Shown: one piece after another, positions 29,910 through 38,224 of the stretch | Numbering within the stretch: the stretch's first letter is position 1 | Layout of the letters: every line of letters starts with the position of its first letter | Notes under the pieces: model-generated | Seen by the model: only the letters and a program-made list of their open reading frames with translations | Databases searched by the model: none | Told to the model about the DNA's origin: nothing | Program-made: the position numbers and the translations under genes | Source: Actinomycetota bacterium | GTDB taxonomy: Bacteria; Actinomycetota; Acidimicrobiia; Acidimicrobiales; Ilumatobacteraceae | NCBI GenBank assembly: GCA_027730505.1 | Contig: JAQCGT010000003.1 | Coordinates: 1 to 53,948 of the forward strand | DNA: 53,948 nucleotides | Direction: 5' to 3'

Positions 29910-30508
29910 TGGCAGCGAACACCCCACACTCAACGATGGGTTCGGACTCCGAGGTCGATGGTGGCCTGCGCGAGTCGCGAGTCATCACGATCAACCGCGT
30001 CGCCAAGGTGGTCAAGGGCGGTCGTCGGTTTGCCTTCACGGCGCTCGTCGTGATCGGTGACGGCAACGGCCGCGTCGGCCTTGGTTACGGCAAGGCCAAG
30101 GAAGTTCCCCTGGCGATTCAGAAGGGCACCGAGGAGGCCAAGCGCAACCTGTTCGAGGTTCCGCTCGCCGGTTCGACGATCATTCACACGGTCACCGGCG
30201 TGACCGGTGGCGGCAAGGTGCTGATGAAGCCCGCCGCTCCCGGTACGGGCGTGATCGCTGGTGGAGCAGCCCGCATCATTCTTGAAGAGGCCGGCGTGCA
30301 TGACATCTTGTGCAAGTCGCTCGGTTCGGCCAATCACATCAACGTCGCCCGTGCGACGATCGCCGGTCTGAAGTCGCTGCAGCGTCCCGATGAGGTCGCC
30401 AAGCGTCGCGGAATCCCCGCTGACAGCTTCGTTCCCAAGGGCATGTTGAAGGCCTATGAGGAGCGGCGCAAGCAGTCGGGCGCCAGCCATGACGGAGGCG
30501 ATCAGTGA
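29909..30508 (+). CDS. rpsE: 30S ribosomal protein S5
   Basis: Small-subunit protein at the mRNA entry, important for fidelity. It has 199 residues: a short hydrophilic N-terminus, the S5 RNA-binding domain ([43 protein letters not shown]) and the C-terminal domain ([36 protein letters not shown]). The start overlaps the rplR stop, the end overlaps rpmD as GTGA. Confidence 0.97.
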   Translation: MAANTPHSTMGSDSEVDGGLRESRVITINRVAKVVKGGRRFAFTALVVIGDGNGRVGLGYGKAKEVPLAIQKGTEEAKRNLFEVPLAGSTIIHTVTGVTGGGKVLMKPAAPGTGVIAGGAARIILEEAGVHDILCKSLGSANHINVARATIAGLKSLQRPDEVAKRRGIPADSFVPKGMLKAYEERRKQSGASHDGGDQ

Positions 30509-30696
30509 GCGATAGCCAGATCACCGTGACCCAGGTCCGTTCGTCGATCGGCGCCAAGCCGAAGACCCGTGGCACCCTTCGTGCCCTTGGACTCGGCCGC
30601 ATCGGAAAGACAAACACCCTCCCGGATCGACCCGAGATCCGCGGCATGCTTCGGCGTGTCCCGCATCTGGTCGAGATCACAGAAGGCGGTGAGTGA
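30505..30696 (+). CDS. rpmD: 50S ribosomal protein L30
   Basis: Small large-subunit protein. GTG at 30505 gives 63 residues with the family motif [49 protein letters not shown]. It is tightly coupled to rpsE and followed by rplO after one base. Confidence 0.96.
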   Translation: MSDSQITVTQVRSSIGAKPKTRGTLRALGLGRIGKTNTLPDRPEIRGMLRRVPHLVEITEGGE

Positions 30697-30697
30697 A

Positions 30698-31198
30698 ATG
30701 CGCGTGCACGACCTCGCACCAGCACCAGGTTCCAAGAAGAACGCAAAGCGTGTCGGCCGCGGTACCGGCGGCAAGGGCGGTAAGACCGCCGGCCGTGGCA
30801 CCAAGGGCCAGTACGCCCGCAACACCGTGGCCCGTGGCTTCGAAGGTGGCCAGATGCCACTCAAGCAGCGGGTTCCGAAGCTGAAGGGCTTCAACAACCC
30901 GTTCCGCGTCGAGTACTCGCCGGTCAACCTCCATCAGTTGGCGAAGCTCGGTGAGTCGACCGTCACCGTCGACTCCCTCGTGGCTGCCGGCCTCGTCCGC
31001 AAGGGCGCCTTCGTCAAGGTCCTCGCCTACGGAGATCTCTCCGGCAAGGTCGATGTGACCGTGCACGCCGTCTCGGCGGCGGCTCGCTCTGCGATCGAGG
31101 CTGCCGGTGGTCAGGTCACCCTGGTCCCGCTCCCGCACAAGGTCGAGGGCAAGGCCGGACGCCCGGCTGTCAAGGGCAACCAGTTCGCCAACCGCTGA
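30698..31198 (+). CDS. rplO: 50S ribosomal protein L15
   Basis: Late-assembly large-subunit protein. ATG at 30698 gives 166 residues, MRVHDLAPAPGSKKNAKRVGRGTGGKGGKTAGRGTKGQ to KGNQFANR, with the Gly/Lys/Arg-rich N-terminal arm that reaches into rRNA and the GFEGGQMPLKQRVPKLKGF core. The spacing to rpmD is one base. Confidence 0.97.
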   Translation: MRVHDLAPAPGSKKNAKRVGRGTGGKGGKTAGRGTKGQYARNTVARGFEGGQMPLKQRVPKLKGFNNPFRVEYSPVNLHQLAKLGESTVTVDSLVAAGLVRKGAFVKVLAYGDLSGKVDVTVHAVSAAARSAIEAAGGQVTLVPLPHKVEGKAGRPAVKGNQFANR

Positions 31199-31217
31199 TC
31201 ACCGGGCACGAGGGCAC

Positions 31218-32540
31218 ATGATCTCCAACATCAGGAACATCCTCCGGATCGAGGATCTGCGCAACAAGATCCTCTTCACGTTGATGATCGTCGGGATGTA
31301 TCGCGTCGGTGCAGCCATCCGGGTGCCCGGGGTTGATCCGTTGGCGATCGAGCAGTTGCGCGCCGGCGCCCAAGACGGCGCGCTCGGGTTGTTCAACCTG
31401 TTCTCCGGAGGCGCCTTCGAGAGTTTCTCGGTGTTCGCGCTCGGGATCATGCCCTACATCACCGCCAGCATCATCATGCAGGTGCTCGGAGTGGTCATCC
31501 CGAAGTTGGAAGAACTCCAACAGCAGGGTGCCGTCGGTCAGCGGAAGATCACCCAGTACACCCGGTACGTCACGATCACGCTCGCTCTTTTGCAGGCGAC
31601 GGTGCTCGTCTTCCTCTTCGGTAACGGTGGGGGAGGGGCGTTCTACTCCGCAGTGCAGGCTCCGTCGGTGCCGTTGCTCCCCGATGGCATCTGGCCGCGT
31701 GGCTACCTGATCATCCCGACGCTCGTTGCGGGTACGGCGGTGCTCATGTGGATGGGTGAGTTGATCAGCCAGCGTGGCATCGGCAACGGCATGTCGATGA
31801 TCATCTTTGCGTCGGTGGTCGCCGGTGTGCCCTCAGGGTTCTATTCGATCCTGCTGCAGAACAAGATCTTCTGGTTCGTGATGATGGTGCTGCTGTCCAT
31901 CGCCATCATCGCCGCGGTCGTCTTCGTCGAACTCGGACAGCGCCGTATTCCGGTGCAGTTCGCCAAGAGAGTCGTCGGGCGGCGGATGATGGGTGGCCAG
32001 AACACGTACATCCCGTTGAAGGTGAACCAGTCGGGTGTTATCCCGATCATCTTCGCTTCATCGTTGCTGCTACTCCCCGCGATCCTGGTGAGCTTCCTCG
32101 GCAACGCCTCGACCGACAGTTGGCGTGGACGCATCCAGAGCTACGTCGACCAGTACATCTTGAACAGCCAGAACGCCGTGTACATCACGGTGTTCGCCGT
32201 GCTGATCATTGCGTTCGCGTACTTCTACAACTCGATCGCCTTCGACCCGGTGCGCCAAGCCGATCAGATCCGTCGCCAGGGCGGGTTCATCCCGGGCGTT
32301 CGTCCCGGACCTCAGACCGAGGCGTATCTCGCCAAGGCCGTGAACCGCATCACGCTCCCCGGTGCGGTGTTCATCGCCCTCATTGCGATTCTTCCGTACA
32401 TCCTTCTGTGGGCTGCTGGCGTCAGCACATTCGGCTTTGCCGGCACCAGCATTTTGATCTCGGTGGGTGTGGCTCTCGAGTTGATGCGTCAGATCGATTC
32501 CCAGTTGATGCTCCGCAACTACGAGGGCTTCCTCAAGTAA
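31218..32540 (+). CDS. secY: Preprotein translocase subunit SecY
   Basis: Pore-forming subunit of the Sec channel in the cytoplasmic membrane. ATG at 31218 gives 440 residues with about ten membrane helices; landmarks are GMYRVGAAIRVPGVD (helix 1), ALGIMPYITASIIMQVL (helix 2), QRGIGNGMSMIIFASVVAGVP, and the long cytosolic loop around GQRRIPVQFAKRVVGRRMMGGQNTYIPLKVNQSGVIPIIFASS. The longer upstream frame overlaps rplO and is rejected. SecE is encoded at 257. Confidence 0.97.
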   Translation: MISNIRNILRIEDLRNKILFTLMIVGMYRVGAAIRVPGVDPLAIEQLRAGAQDGALGLFNLFSGGAFESFSVFALGIMPYITASIIMQVLGVVIPKLEELQQQGAVGQRKITQYTRYVTITLALLQATVLVFLFGNGGGGAFYSAVQAPSVPLLPDGIWPRGYLIIPTLVAGTAVLMWMGELISQRGIGNGMSMIIFASVVAGVPSGFYSILLQNKIFWFVMMVLLSIAIIAAVVFVELGQRRIPVQFAKRVVGRRMMGGQNTYIPLKVNQSGVIPIIFASSLLLLPAILVSFLGNASTDSWRGRIQSYVDQYILNSQNAVYITVFAVLIIAFAYFYNSIAFDPVRQADQIRRQGGFIPGVRPGPQTEAYLAKAVNRITLPGAVFIALIAILPYILLWAAGVSTFGFAGTSILISVGVALELMRQIDSQLMLRNYEGFLK

Positions 32541-32552
32541 GGGGTCGCCTTC

Positions 32553-33209
32553 GTGATCCCAGGCGCGCGTCTCATCATCCTCGGTCGGCAGGGAGCCGGC
32601 AAGGGAACTCAGTGCGTTCGATTGTCACGTCACTACGTGGTGCCGCACATTTCCACCGGGGACATGTTGCGCGCCGCGGTTCGTGAGGGAACCGAACTCG
32701 GGCTGATCGCCAAAGAGGTGATGGATGCCGGCGGTCTCGTCGGGGACGACACGATGATCGGAATTGTCGGCGATCGTCTGGCCAAGTCCGATGCGTCGAG
32801 CAGGGGATACATCCTGGATGGCTTCCCCCGCACGGTCGCTCAGGCGGAGGCACTCGCATCGATCACCGTCGAGCGACCGATCCACGTGGTGATCGACCTC
32901 GACGTGCCGCGTGAGATCGTTGTCGATCGCATCTCGTCACGTCGAGTGTGTCGCGACTGTGGCACGAACTACACGAGCAGCGGTGACGACCCACGCCCGT
33001 GGATCTGCGATGTATGTGGTGGTGATGTCTCCCAACGCGCCGACGACACGCCCGACGCGGTCAACCGTCGGCTCGACCTCTATGAATCCCAGACCGCGCC
33101 CCTGATCGAGTACTACGGTCACAGGGGACAACTCGTCGTCGTGAACGGTGTGGGACATCCCGACAACGTGTTCAAGCGACTCACCGAGGTGGTGGAGAGC
33201 CGCCGCTGA
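32553..33209 (+). CDS. adk: Adenylate kinase
   Basis: Converts AMP and ATP into two ADP. GTG at 32553; 218 residues with P-loop [10 protein letters not shown] (about 11-20; the usual GPPGAGKGT has changed to GRQ), the NMP-binding [12 protein letters not shown] and [10 protein letters not shown], and a zinc-type LID with two knuckles, CRDC and CDVC (near residues 131 and 150). The typical downstream gene map is absent; infA follows instead. Confidence 0.95.
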   Translation: MIPGARLIILGRQGAGKGTQCVRLSRHYVVPHISTGDMLRAAVREGTELGLIAKEVMDAGGLVGDDTMIGIVGDRLAKSDASSRGYILDGFPRTVAQAEALASITVERPIHVVIDLDVPREIVVDRISSRRVCRDCGTNYTSSGDDPRPWICDVCGGDVSQRADDTPDAVNRRLDLYESQTAPLIEYYGHRGQLVVVNGVGHPDNVFKRLTEVVESRR

Positions 33210-33231
33210 GCCAAGAGGTTCGCGGCGGCCA

Positions 33232-33260
33232 TTGGCGTTGCCCGAACCCGCCGATAGCAT
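33232..33260 (+). promoter_or_regulatory. Candidate infA promoter
   Basis: TTGGCG (33232-33237), a 17-base spacer and TAGCAT (33255-33260) lie in the adk-infA gap. The start would be at about 33267, only some 7 bases before the ATG at 33274 but about 49 before the conserved CTG start at 33316. Confidence 0.55.
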
Positions 33261-33273
33261 CGATCGTCGGCCC

Positions 33274-33540
33274 ATGTCCGAAGAGCGGGATTTCCCGCCG
33301 ATCAAGGAGTTTCCCCTGGCAAAACCGAAAGAAGATGCGATCGTCCTCGAAGGAACGATCCTCGAGTCGCTCCCGAACGCGATGTTTCGCGTCGAGTTGG
33401 AGAACGGCCACAAGGTGTTGGCCCACATCTCCGGCAAGATGCGTATGCACTACATCCGCATCCTTCCGGGCGACAAGGTTCAGGTGGAGCTCACCCCCTA
33501 CGACCTCACCCGAGGCCGTATCACCTACCGGTACAAGTGA
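33274..33540 (+). CDS. infA: Translation initiation factor IF-1 (start uncertain: ATG 33274 or CTG 33316)
   Basis: IF-1 binds the A site during initiation. The conserved protein reads [20 protein letters not shown] to [10 protein letters not shown]. Family members begin with MAK, but here the codon at that place is CTG (33316-33318). It is preceded by AAGGAG (33304-33309) with a 6-base spacer, an excellent Shine-Dalgarno site. From CTG the product has 74 residues, the normal size. The nearest standard start is ATG 33274, which adds 14 residues ([14 protein letters not shown]), has no ribosome site and sits close behind a promoter. Coordinates give the ATG form; both may be used. Confidence 0.88.
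   Translation: MSEERDFPPIKEFPLAKPKEDAIVLEGTILESLPNAMFRVELENGHKVLAHISGKMRMHYIRILPGDKVQVELTPYDLTRGRITYRYK
33304..33318 (+). promoter_or_regulatory. Shine-Dalgarno site and CTG start inside infA
   Basis: AAGGAG, six bases (TTTCCC), then CTG GCA AAA, the place where IF-1 proteins start with MAK. The site decides between a CTG start and the 14-residue longer ATG form. Confidence 0.5.
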
Positions 33541-33552
33541 GAGAAGTCCCCA

Positions 33553-33666
33553 GTGAAGGTCCGACCGAGCGTCAAGAAGATGTGTGAGAAGTGCCGGGTG
33601 ATCCGTCGCCATGGCCGTATCCGCGTGATCTGCGACAACCCGCGCCACAAGCAGCGCCAGGGCTGA
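33553..33666 (+). CDS. rpmJ: 50S ribosomal protein L36
   Basis: Smallest ribosomal protein, 37 residues, starting with GTG at 33553 and reading [20 protein letters not shown] to RHKQRQG. The zinc ligands Cys11, Cys14, Cys27 and His32 are all present. It lies between infA and rpsM, its usual place. Confidence 0.96.
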   Translation: MKVRPSVKKMCEKCRVIRRHGRIRVICDNPRHKQRQG

Positions 33667-33690
33667 GAGAAACGGAAGTAGGAACGAAGA

Positions 33691-34071
33691 ATGGCCCGTA
33701 TTGCCGGTATCGACATCCCCCGCGAGAAGCGGTTGGAGATCTCGCTGACCTACATCTTCGGCATTGGTCGCACCACGGCCCAGAAGATCTGTGACGAGAA
33801 CGGTCTCGACCGTAATGTCAAGGTCTCGAGTCTGACCGAGGACGAGGTCAACCGGATCCGTTCATGGGTCGATGCGAACATCACCATCGAAGGTGACCTT
33901 CGTCGCGACGTCCAGAACGACATCAAGCGCAAGATCGAGATCGGATGCCTCCAAGGTGTCCGTCACCGCAAGGGCCTGCCGGTCCGTGGACAGCGCACCC
34001 ACACCAACGCTCGTACCCGTAAGGGTCCCAAGCGCACCGTCGCCAACAAGAAGAAGGCTGTGAGGAAGTAA
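33691..34071 (+). CDS. rpsM: 30S ribosomal protein S13
   Basis: Head protein that contacts P-site tRNA and L5. The 126 residues contain [69 protein letters not shown]. It ends in TAA, which overlaps the rpsK ATG (TAATG). TAA is rare in this window. Confidence 0.97.
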   Translation: MARIAGIDIPREKRLEISLTYIFGIGRTTAQKICDENGLDRNVKVSSLTEDEVNRIRSWVDANITIEGDLRRDVQNDIKRKIEIGCLQGVRHRKGLPVRGQRTHTNARTRKGPKRTVANKKKAVRK

Positions 34072-34469
34072 TGGCCAAGACCAAGCCGGGCGGCCGCAGG
34101 CCGCGCAAGCGCGATCGCAAGAACGTCTCTGTGGGCGTGGCCCACATCAAGAGCTCGTTCAACAACACCATCGTGTCGATCACCGACACCGAGGGAAATG
34201 TGATTGCATGGGCGTCCTCGGGCGCCGTTGGTTTCAAGGGCTCGCGTAAGAGCACGCCCTTCGCCGCTCAGCTCGCCGCCGAGCGCGCTGCGAAGGCAGC
34301 CCAGGAACATGGCGTTCGCCGTGTCGAGGTCGAGGTGAAGGGCCCGGGATCGGGTCGCGACACCGCTGTGCGCTCCCTGCAGAACTCGGGTATCGAGGTG
34401 ACGACCATCAAGGACGTCACGCCGATCCCCCACAACGGCTGCCGTCAGCCCAAGCGTCGGAGGAACTGA
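34071..34469 (+). CDS. rpsK: 30S ribosomal protein S11
   Basis: Platform protein near the Shine-Dalgarno helix. The 132 residues include [35 protein letters not shown] and the C-terminal [19 protein letters not shown]. The start overlaps the rpsM stop. Confidence 0.97.
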   Translation: MAKTKPGGRRPRKRDRKNVSVGVAHIKSSFNNTIVSITDTEGNVIAWASSGAVGFKGSRKSTPFAAQLAAERAAKAAQEHGVRRVEVEVKGPGSGRDTAVRSLQNSGIEVTTIKDVTPIPHNGCRQPKRRRN

Positions 34470-34470
34470 G

Positions 34471-35088
34471 ATGGCCCGCTACACCGGCCCCAAGGTCCGC
34501 ATGTCACGTCGTCTCGGCGTGAACGTCTATGAGAATGAGAAGGGTCGCCGCGCTATGGAGCGTCGTCCCTTCCCGCCCGGCACCCACGGCCGCAATCGTC
34601 GCCGTAACGCCGGTTCGGAGTACCTGGCTCAGATGCAGGAGAAGCAGAAGGCCAAGTACATCTACGGTCTGCTCGAAAAGCAGTTTAAGAAGACCTACAA
34701 CGAGGCGAGCCGCATGCAGGGCCCCACGGGTGAGAATCTGCTGATCCTGCTCGAGTCCCGCCTCGACAACGTGACCTTTCGCGCCGGATGGGCCTCGACC
34801 CGTCCCCAGGCCCGGCAGTTCGTCAACCATGGTCTGGTCCACGTCAACGGTCGCCGGGTCGATATCCCCAGCTTCCGGGTCCGCAAGGGCGACGTTGTCA
34901 CGCTGTCGCCGAAGGCGGCGCAGATGATCGTCGTCCAACACAACATCGACACGGGCGGCCGCTCGCTCGTGGGCTGGCTCGAGGCCGGCGACGGCGGCAA
35001 GCAGGTCACCGTCCGCGACCTACCCCAGCGTGAGCACATCGACGTTCCGGTCCGCGAATCGCTGATCGTCGAGCTCTACTCCAAGTAA
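34471..35088 (+). CDS. rpsD: 30S ribosomal protein S4
   Basis: Primary 16S-binding protein and, in E. coli, repressor of the alpha operon. The 205-residue protein starts MARYTGPKVRMSRRLGVNVYEN, lacks the N-terminal zinc cysteines, and contains the S4 domain (ESRLDNVTFRAGWASTRPQARQFVNHGLVHVNGRRVDIPS). It ends with TAA. Confidence 0.97.
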   Translation: MARYTGPKVRMSRRLGVNVYENEKGRRAMERRPFPPGTHGRNRRRNAGSEYLAQMQEKQKAKYIYGLLEKQFKKTYNEASRMQGPTGENLLILLESRLDNVTFRAGWASTRPQARQFVNHGLVHVNGRRVDIPSFRVRKGDVVTLSPKAAQMIVVQHNIDTGGRSLVGWLEAGDGGKQVTVRDLPQREHIDVPVRESLIVELYSK

Positions 35089-35117
35089 TCGACCCCCACG
35101 AAAGGACCCGGCAGCCC

Positions 35118-36062
35118 ATGCTCGTCATGCAGCGCCCCTCAGTCGAAGCCCTCAGCGAAGCCGTCTCAGACGGTGCCGGGGAGCGTCAGCGGTTCGCAAT
35201 CGAACCGCTCGAGCCCGGCTTCGGACACACACTCGGCAATTCACTACGTCGCACTCTTCTCTCGTCGGTCCCCGGGGCGGCGATCAGCATGGTGCGATTC
35301 GATGACGCCCTCCACGAGTTCGACACCATCAGTGGTGTGGTCGAAGACGTCACCGACATCATCTTGAATCTGAAGGACATCGTCCTGCGGTCCGAGTCCG
35401 ATGAGCCTGTCACCTTGCGCCTCGACGCCCGTGGGCCCGGAGCGGTCACCGCTGGCGACATCGAGTGCCCGGCCGACGTGACCATCCTCAATACCGGCCT
35501 CCACATTGCGACGCTCAATGGCAAGGCCCGTCTTGCCGTTGATCTGACGGTGGAGCGCGGCCGTGGGTACGCCTCGAGCCAGCGTGAGATCGACAATCCG
35601 GTCATCGGCAACATGCCGATCGATGCGATCTACTCGCCGGTGCGCCGCGTGAGCTTCACGGTTGAGCCGACGCGTGTCGGTCAGTCGACCGAGCACGATC
35701 GCCTCGTGATCGACGTGACCACCGACGGCTCGATTACCGCTCGTGAAGCGATGGCTTCGGCGGGGGAGACCCTGCGCTCGATCGTCGGTCTCGTGGCTGA
35801 ACTGAGCGATGCTCCGCGCGGTCTCGAACTGACCGAGGTTCCCGACACGACCAGTTCCTCGCCTGATCTCGACCTTCCCATCGAAGATCTCGATCTGTCT
35901 GAGCGTCCTCGCAACTGCCTCAAGCGTGCGCAGGTCAACACCGTTGGCGAACTGCTCAACAAGACCGAGGACGACCTGCTCAACATCACCAACTTCGGGC
36001 AGAAGAGCCTGGACGAGGTGAAGGAGAAACTCGACGAGCGCGGGTTGTCCCTGCGCCCCTGA
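35118..36062 (+). CDS. rpoA: DNA-directed RNA polymerase subunit alpha
   Basis: Dimerises to assemble the polymerase; its C-terminal domain binds UP elements and activators. The 314-residue protein has the N-terminal domain (IEPLEPGFGHTLGNSLRRTLLSSVPGAAI), a flexible linker at about 230-250 and the alpha-CTD (LDLSERPRNCLKRAQVNTVGELLNKTEDDLLNITNFGQKSLDEVKEKL). The first ATG at 35118 follows AAAGGA; an internal ATG three codons on is possible. Confidence 0.97.
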   Translation: MLVMQRPSVEALSEAVSDGAGERQRFAIEPLEPGFGHTLGNSLRRTLLSSVPGAAISMVRFDDALHEFDTISGVVEDVTDIILNLKDIVLRSESDEPVTLRLDARGPGAVTAGDIECPADVTILNTGLHIATLNGKARLAVDLTVERGRGYASSQREIDNPVIGNMPIDAIYSPVRRVSFTVEPTRVGQSTEHDRLVIDVTTDGSITAREAMASAGETLRSIVGLVAELSDAPRGLELTEVPDTTSSSPDLDLPIEDLDLSERPRNCLKRAQVNTVGELLNKTEDDLLNITNFGQKSLDEVKEKLDERGLSLRP

Positions 36063-36092
36063 TCACCCTGACGACATCGACGGAGAACCGAC

Positions 36093-36464
36093 ATGCCCGC
36101 CACACCACGCCGTTCACGCCGCTTCGGCGGTGACGCCGCTCATCAGCGGCTCATGATGGCCAACCTCGCCGCATCGCTCTTCGCGGCCGAGGGCATCACC
36201 ACCACCGAAGCCAAGGCCAAGGCGCTCCGCCCTATCGCGGAGAAGTTGATTACCAAGGCCAAGAAGGCCCAAGAGGACAGCCCGATGCGCGTGCATCGGA
36301 TCCGTCAGATCCAGGGCTACCTCGGCGATCGTGAGATGACCCACAAGTTGGTCAATGACGTCGCCCCGCGTTACCTCGAGCGCAACGGTGGCTACACCCG
36401 CATCCTGAAGCTCGGCACGCGCAACGGCGACAACGCCAGCATGGCGCGTATCGAACTCGTCTGA
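36093..36464 (+). CDS. rplQ: 50S ribosomal protein L17
   Basis: Protein near the tunnel exit. The 123 residues start MPATPRRSRRFGGDAAHQRLMMANLAASLFAAEGI (the family's RxxxHRxAMxxNL region, here DAAHQRLMMANL) and end GGYTRILKLGTRNGDNASMARIELV. It lacks the long acidic tail seen in mycobacterial L17. Confidence 0.96.
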   Translation: MPATPRRSRRFGGDAAHQRLMMANLAASLFAAEGITTTEAKAKALRPIAEKLITKAKKAQEDSPMRVHRIRQIQGYLGDREMTHKLVNDVAPRYLERNGGYTRILKLGTRNGDNASMARIELV

Positions 36465-36475
36465 ATCGAGCTCTC

Positions 36476-37324
36476 ATGTCGACCGGGTCCGGCGTACGTC
36501 GGGCCCGGTTCGTCGTTTCGTACCGCGGTTCCTCGTTTCGTGGCTCTGCGTTCAGCGTTGGCGTCAGAACGGTCGTTGGCGATTTGAGCGAGGCGATGGC
36601 GGCGGTGCTGCGCACCCCCGCAACGCTGACGTTGGCCGGTCGCACCGATGCCGCAGTCCACGCCCACGGCCAGGTGATCTCGACTGACCTGCCGGCTGAG
36701 ACCGATCTCGATGATCTTGCCTACCGTCTGAATCGGATGTGCGGTCCCGATATAGCGGTGCGGTCAGCCGCGTGGGTGAGTGATGACTTCGACGCGCGGT
36801 TCTCAGCGCGTTGGCGGCGATATCGCTATCACCTTTGGAACGATCCGATCGTCGAGCCGTTGCTGACCGATCTGACATGGCACGTTCCCCAGCAGCTCGA
36901 TGATGTGGCGATGCGAGACGCCGGACGTCATCTGATCGGCGAACACGATTTCACGTCGTTCTGCCGGGTGCCGGATCCGCTGCCCGACGGCCGTCAGCCG
37001 TCGATGGTCCGACGTATTCTTGACATGGACTGGCGCCACCGTGAGGGCTCGCCGTTGATTCGGTTCGAGATCACGGGCACAGCGTTCTGCCATCAGATGG
37101 TGCGTTCGATCGTCGGAACGCTCGTCGATGTCGGCTCAGGACGCATTGCGGCTGAGTCGATTCCATCGATCCTCGAGGCCCGGGATCGCTCTGTTGCGGG
37201 TCGTATCGCTCCGGGCCATGCTCTGGTCCTTTGGGAAGTGGGGTACGACGACGTTGGGGATCCTGATGGACCTCCCCTATCCTCTCAGGGTTCCGTGGAC
37301 AGGTTCCGCGACGATTCTGAGTGA
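36476..37324 (+). CDS. truA: tRNA pseudouridine(38-40) synthase TruA
   Basis: Makes pseudouridine at tRNA positions 38-40. The 282-residue protein has the catalytic Asp58 in LAGRTDAAVHAHGQV, RYRYHLWN, the HDFTSFC motif and C-terminal FCHQMVRSIVGTLVDVGSGR. The N-terminal YDGTxFxGWQ motif of most TruA proteins has drifted to YRGSSFRGSAFSVGVRTVVG, losing the Trp. It sits 11 bases after rplQ, its usual actinobacterial place, and overlaps the next frame by a few bases. Confidence 0.93.
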   Translation: MSTGSGVRRARFVVSYRGSSFRGSAFSVGVRTVVGDLSEAMAAVLRTPATLTLAGRTDAAVHAHGQVISTDLPAETDLDDLAYRLNRMCGPDIAVRSAAWVSDDFDARFSARWRRYRYHLWNDPIVEPLLTDLTWHVPQQLDDVAMRDAGRHLIGEHDFTSFCRVPDPLPDGRQPSMVRRILDMDWRHREGSPLIRFEITGTAFCHQMVRSIVGTLVDVGSGRIAAESIPSILEARDRSVAGRIAPGHALVLWEVGYDDVGDPDGPPLSSQGSVDRFRDDSE

Positions 37325-37344
37325 ATGACTGGACGAGTAGCGAG

Positions 37345-37788
37345 ATGAAGACCTACACACCGAAGGCCGGCGAGATCACCCGCGACTGGCATGTCGTCGA
37401 CGCCGAGGGCATGGTCCTCGGGCGTCTGTGCACCGAGGTGGCTCGGGTGCTGCGTGGCAAGCACAAGCCGATCTTCGCCCCCCACATCGACACCGGCGAC
37501 CACGTGATCATCGTCAACGCCGACAAGGTCGTCATGACGAGTGGCAAGGCTGACCGTCAGATGGTCTACCGCCACTCCGGATATCCAGGTGGTCTCAAGT
37601 CCGAGTCGTTTGCCGACCTCCACAACCGCAAGCCGGCCGACGCCGTTCGCCGCAGCGTTCGGGGCATGCTCCCCAAGGGCCCGCTCGGCCGCCAGCAGCT
37701 TTCGAAGCTGAAGGTGTACGCCGGACCCGATCATCCTCACCAGGCTCAGGCCCCCACTCCGCTCAAGATCAACGCGGCCGCCCGCTGA
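37345..37788 (+). CDS. rplM: 50S ribosomal protein L13
   Basis: Early-assembly large-subunit protein. ATG at 37345 gives 147 residues starting [22 protein letters not shown], the standard length and start; a GTG at 37321 overlapping truA would add eight residues with no family support. Later motifs are [19 protein letters not shown] and [21 protein letters not shown]. Confidence 0.96.
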   Translation: MKTYTPKAGEITRDWHVVDAEGMVLGRLCTEVARVLRGKHKPIFAPHIDTGDHVIIVNADKVVMTSGKADRQMVYRHSGYPGGLKSESFADLHNRKPADAVRRSVRGMLPKGPLGRQQLSKLKVYAGPDHPHQAQAPTPLKINAAAR

Positions 37789-37814
37789 CGCACACGAGAA
37801 CACAGGACACCACG

Positions 37815-38207
37815 ATGACGATGCCTCTCACCCAGACCACCGGCCGCCGCAAGGAGGCTGTCGCCCGTGCCCGACTCCGCGAGGGTTCGGGTGTGGTGAC
37901 CATCAACGGTCGGCCCTTTGACGCGTACTTCCCGACCGCCGCGCAGCGTATGGTTGTCTCCGAGCCGCTCCGGGTCGCTGAGGTGCTCGATCGTTACGAC
38001 GTCGACGCCTCCATCCATGGCGGTGGTGTCACCGGCCAGGCCGGCGCGCTCCGCATGGCCATCGCCCGCTCGCTGATCGAGATCGATCCCGAGACTCGCC
38101 CGGCGCTCAAGCGTGCTGGCCTGCTCACCCGCGACTCCCGTAAGAAGGAGTCGAAGAAGTACGGCCTCAAGAAGGCCCGTAAGGCGCCGCAGTACACCAA
38201 GCGCTGA
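37815..38207 (+). CDS. rpsI: 30S ribosomal protein S9
   Basis: Head protein whose C-terminal tail reaches the P-site tRNA. It has 130 residues, with [51 protein letters not shown] and the conserved end KAPQYTKR. It is paired with rplM as in nearly all bacteria. Confidence 0.97.
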   Translation: MTMPLTQTTGRRKEAVARARLREGSGVVTINGRPFDAYFPTAAQRMVVSEPLRVAEVLDRYDVDASIHGGGVTGQAGALRMAIARSLIEIDPETRPALKRAGLLTRDSRKKESKKYGLKKARKAPQYTKR

Positions 38208-38224
38208 TTGCGCTGCCAGGCCCC

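Noticed and set aside
37321-37344. GTG start for L13 overlapping the truA stop
   Set aside because: It adds eight residues (MNDWTSSE) not found in the family; [11 protein letters not shown] at 37345 is the canonical start.
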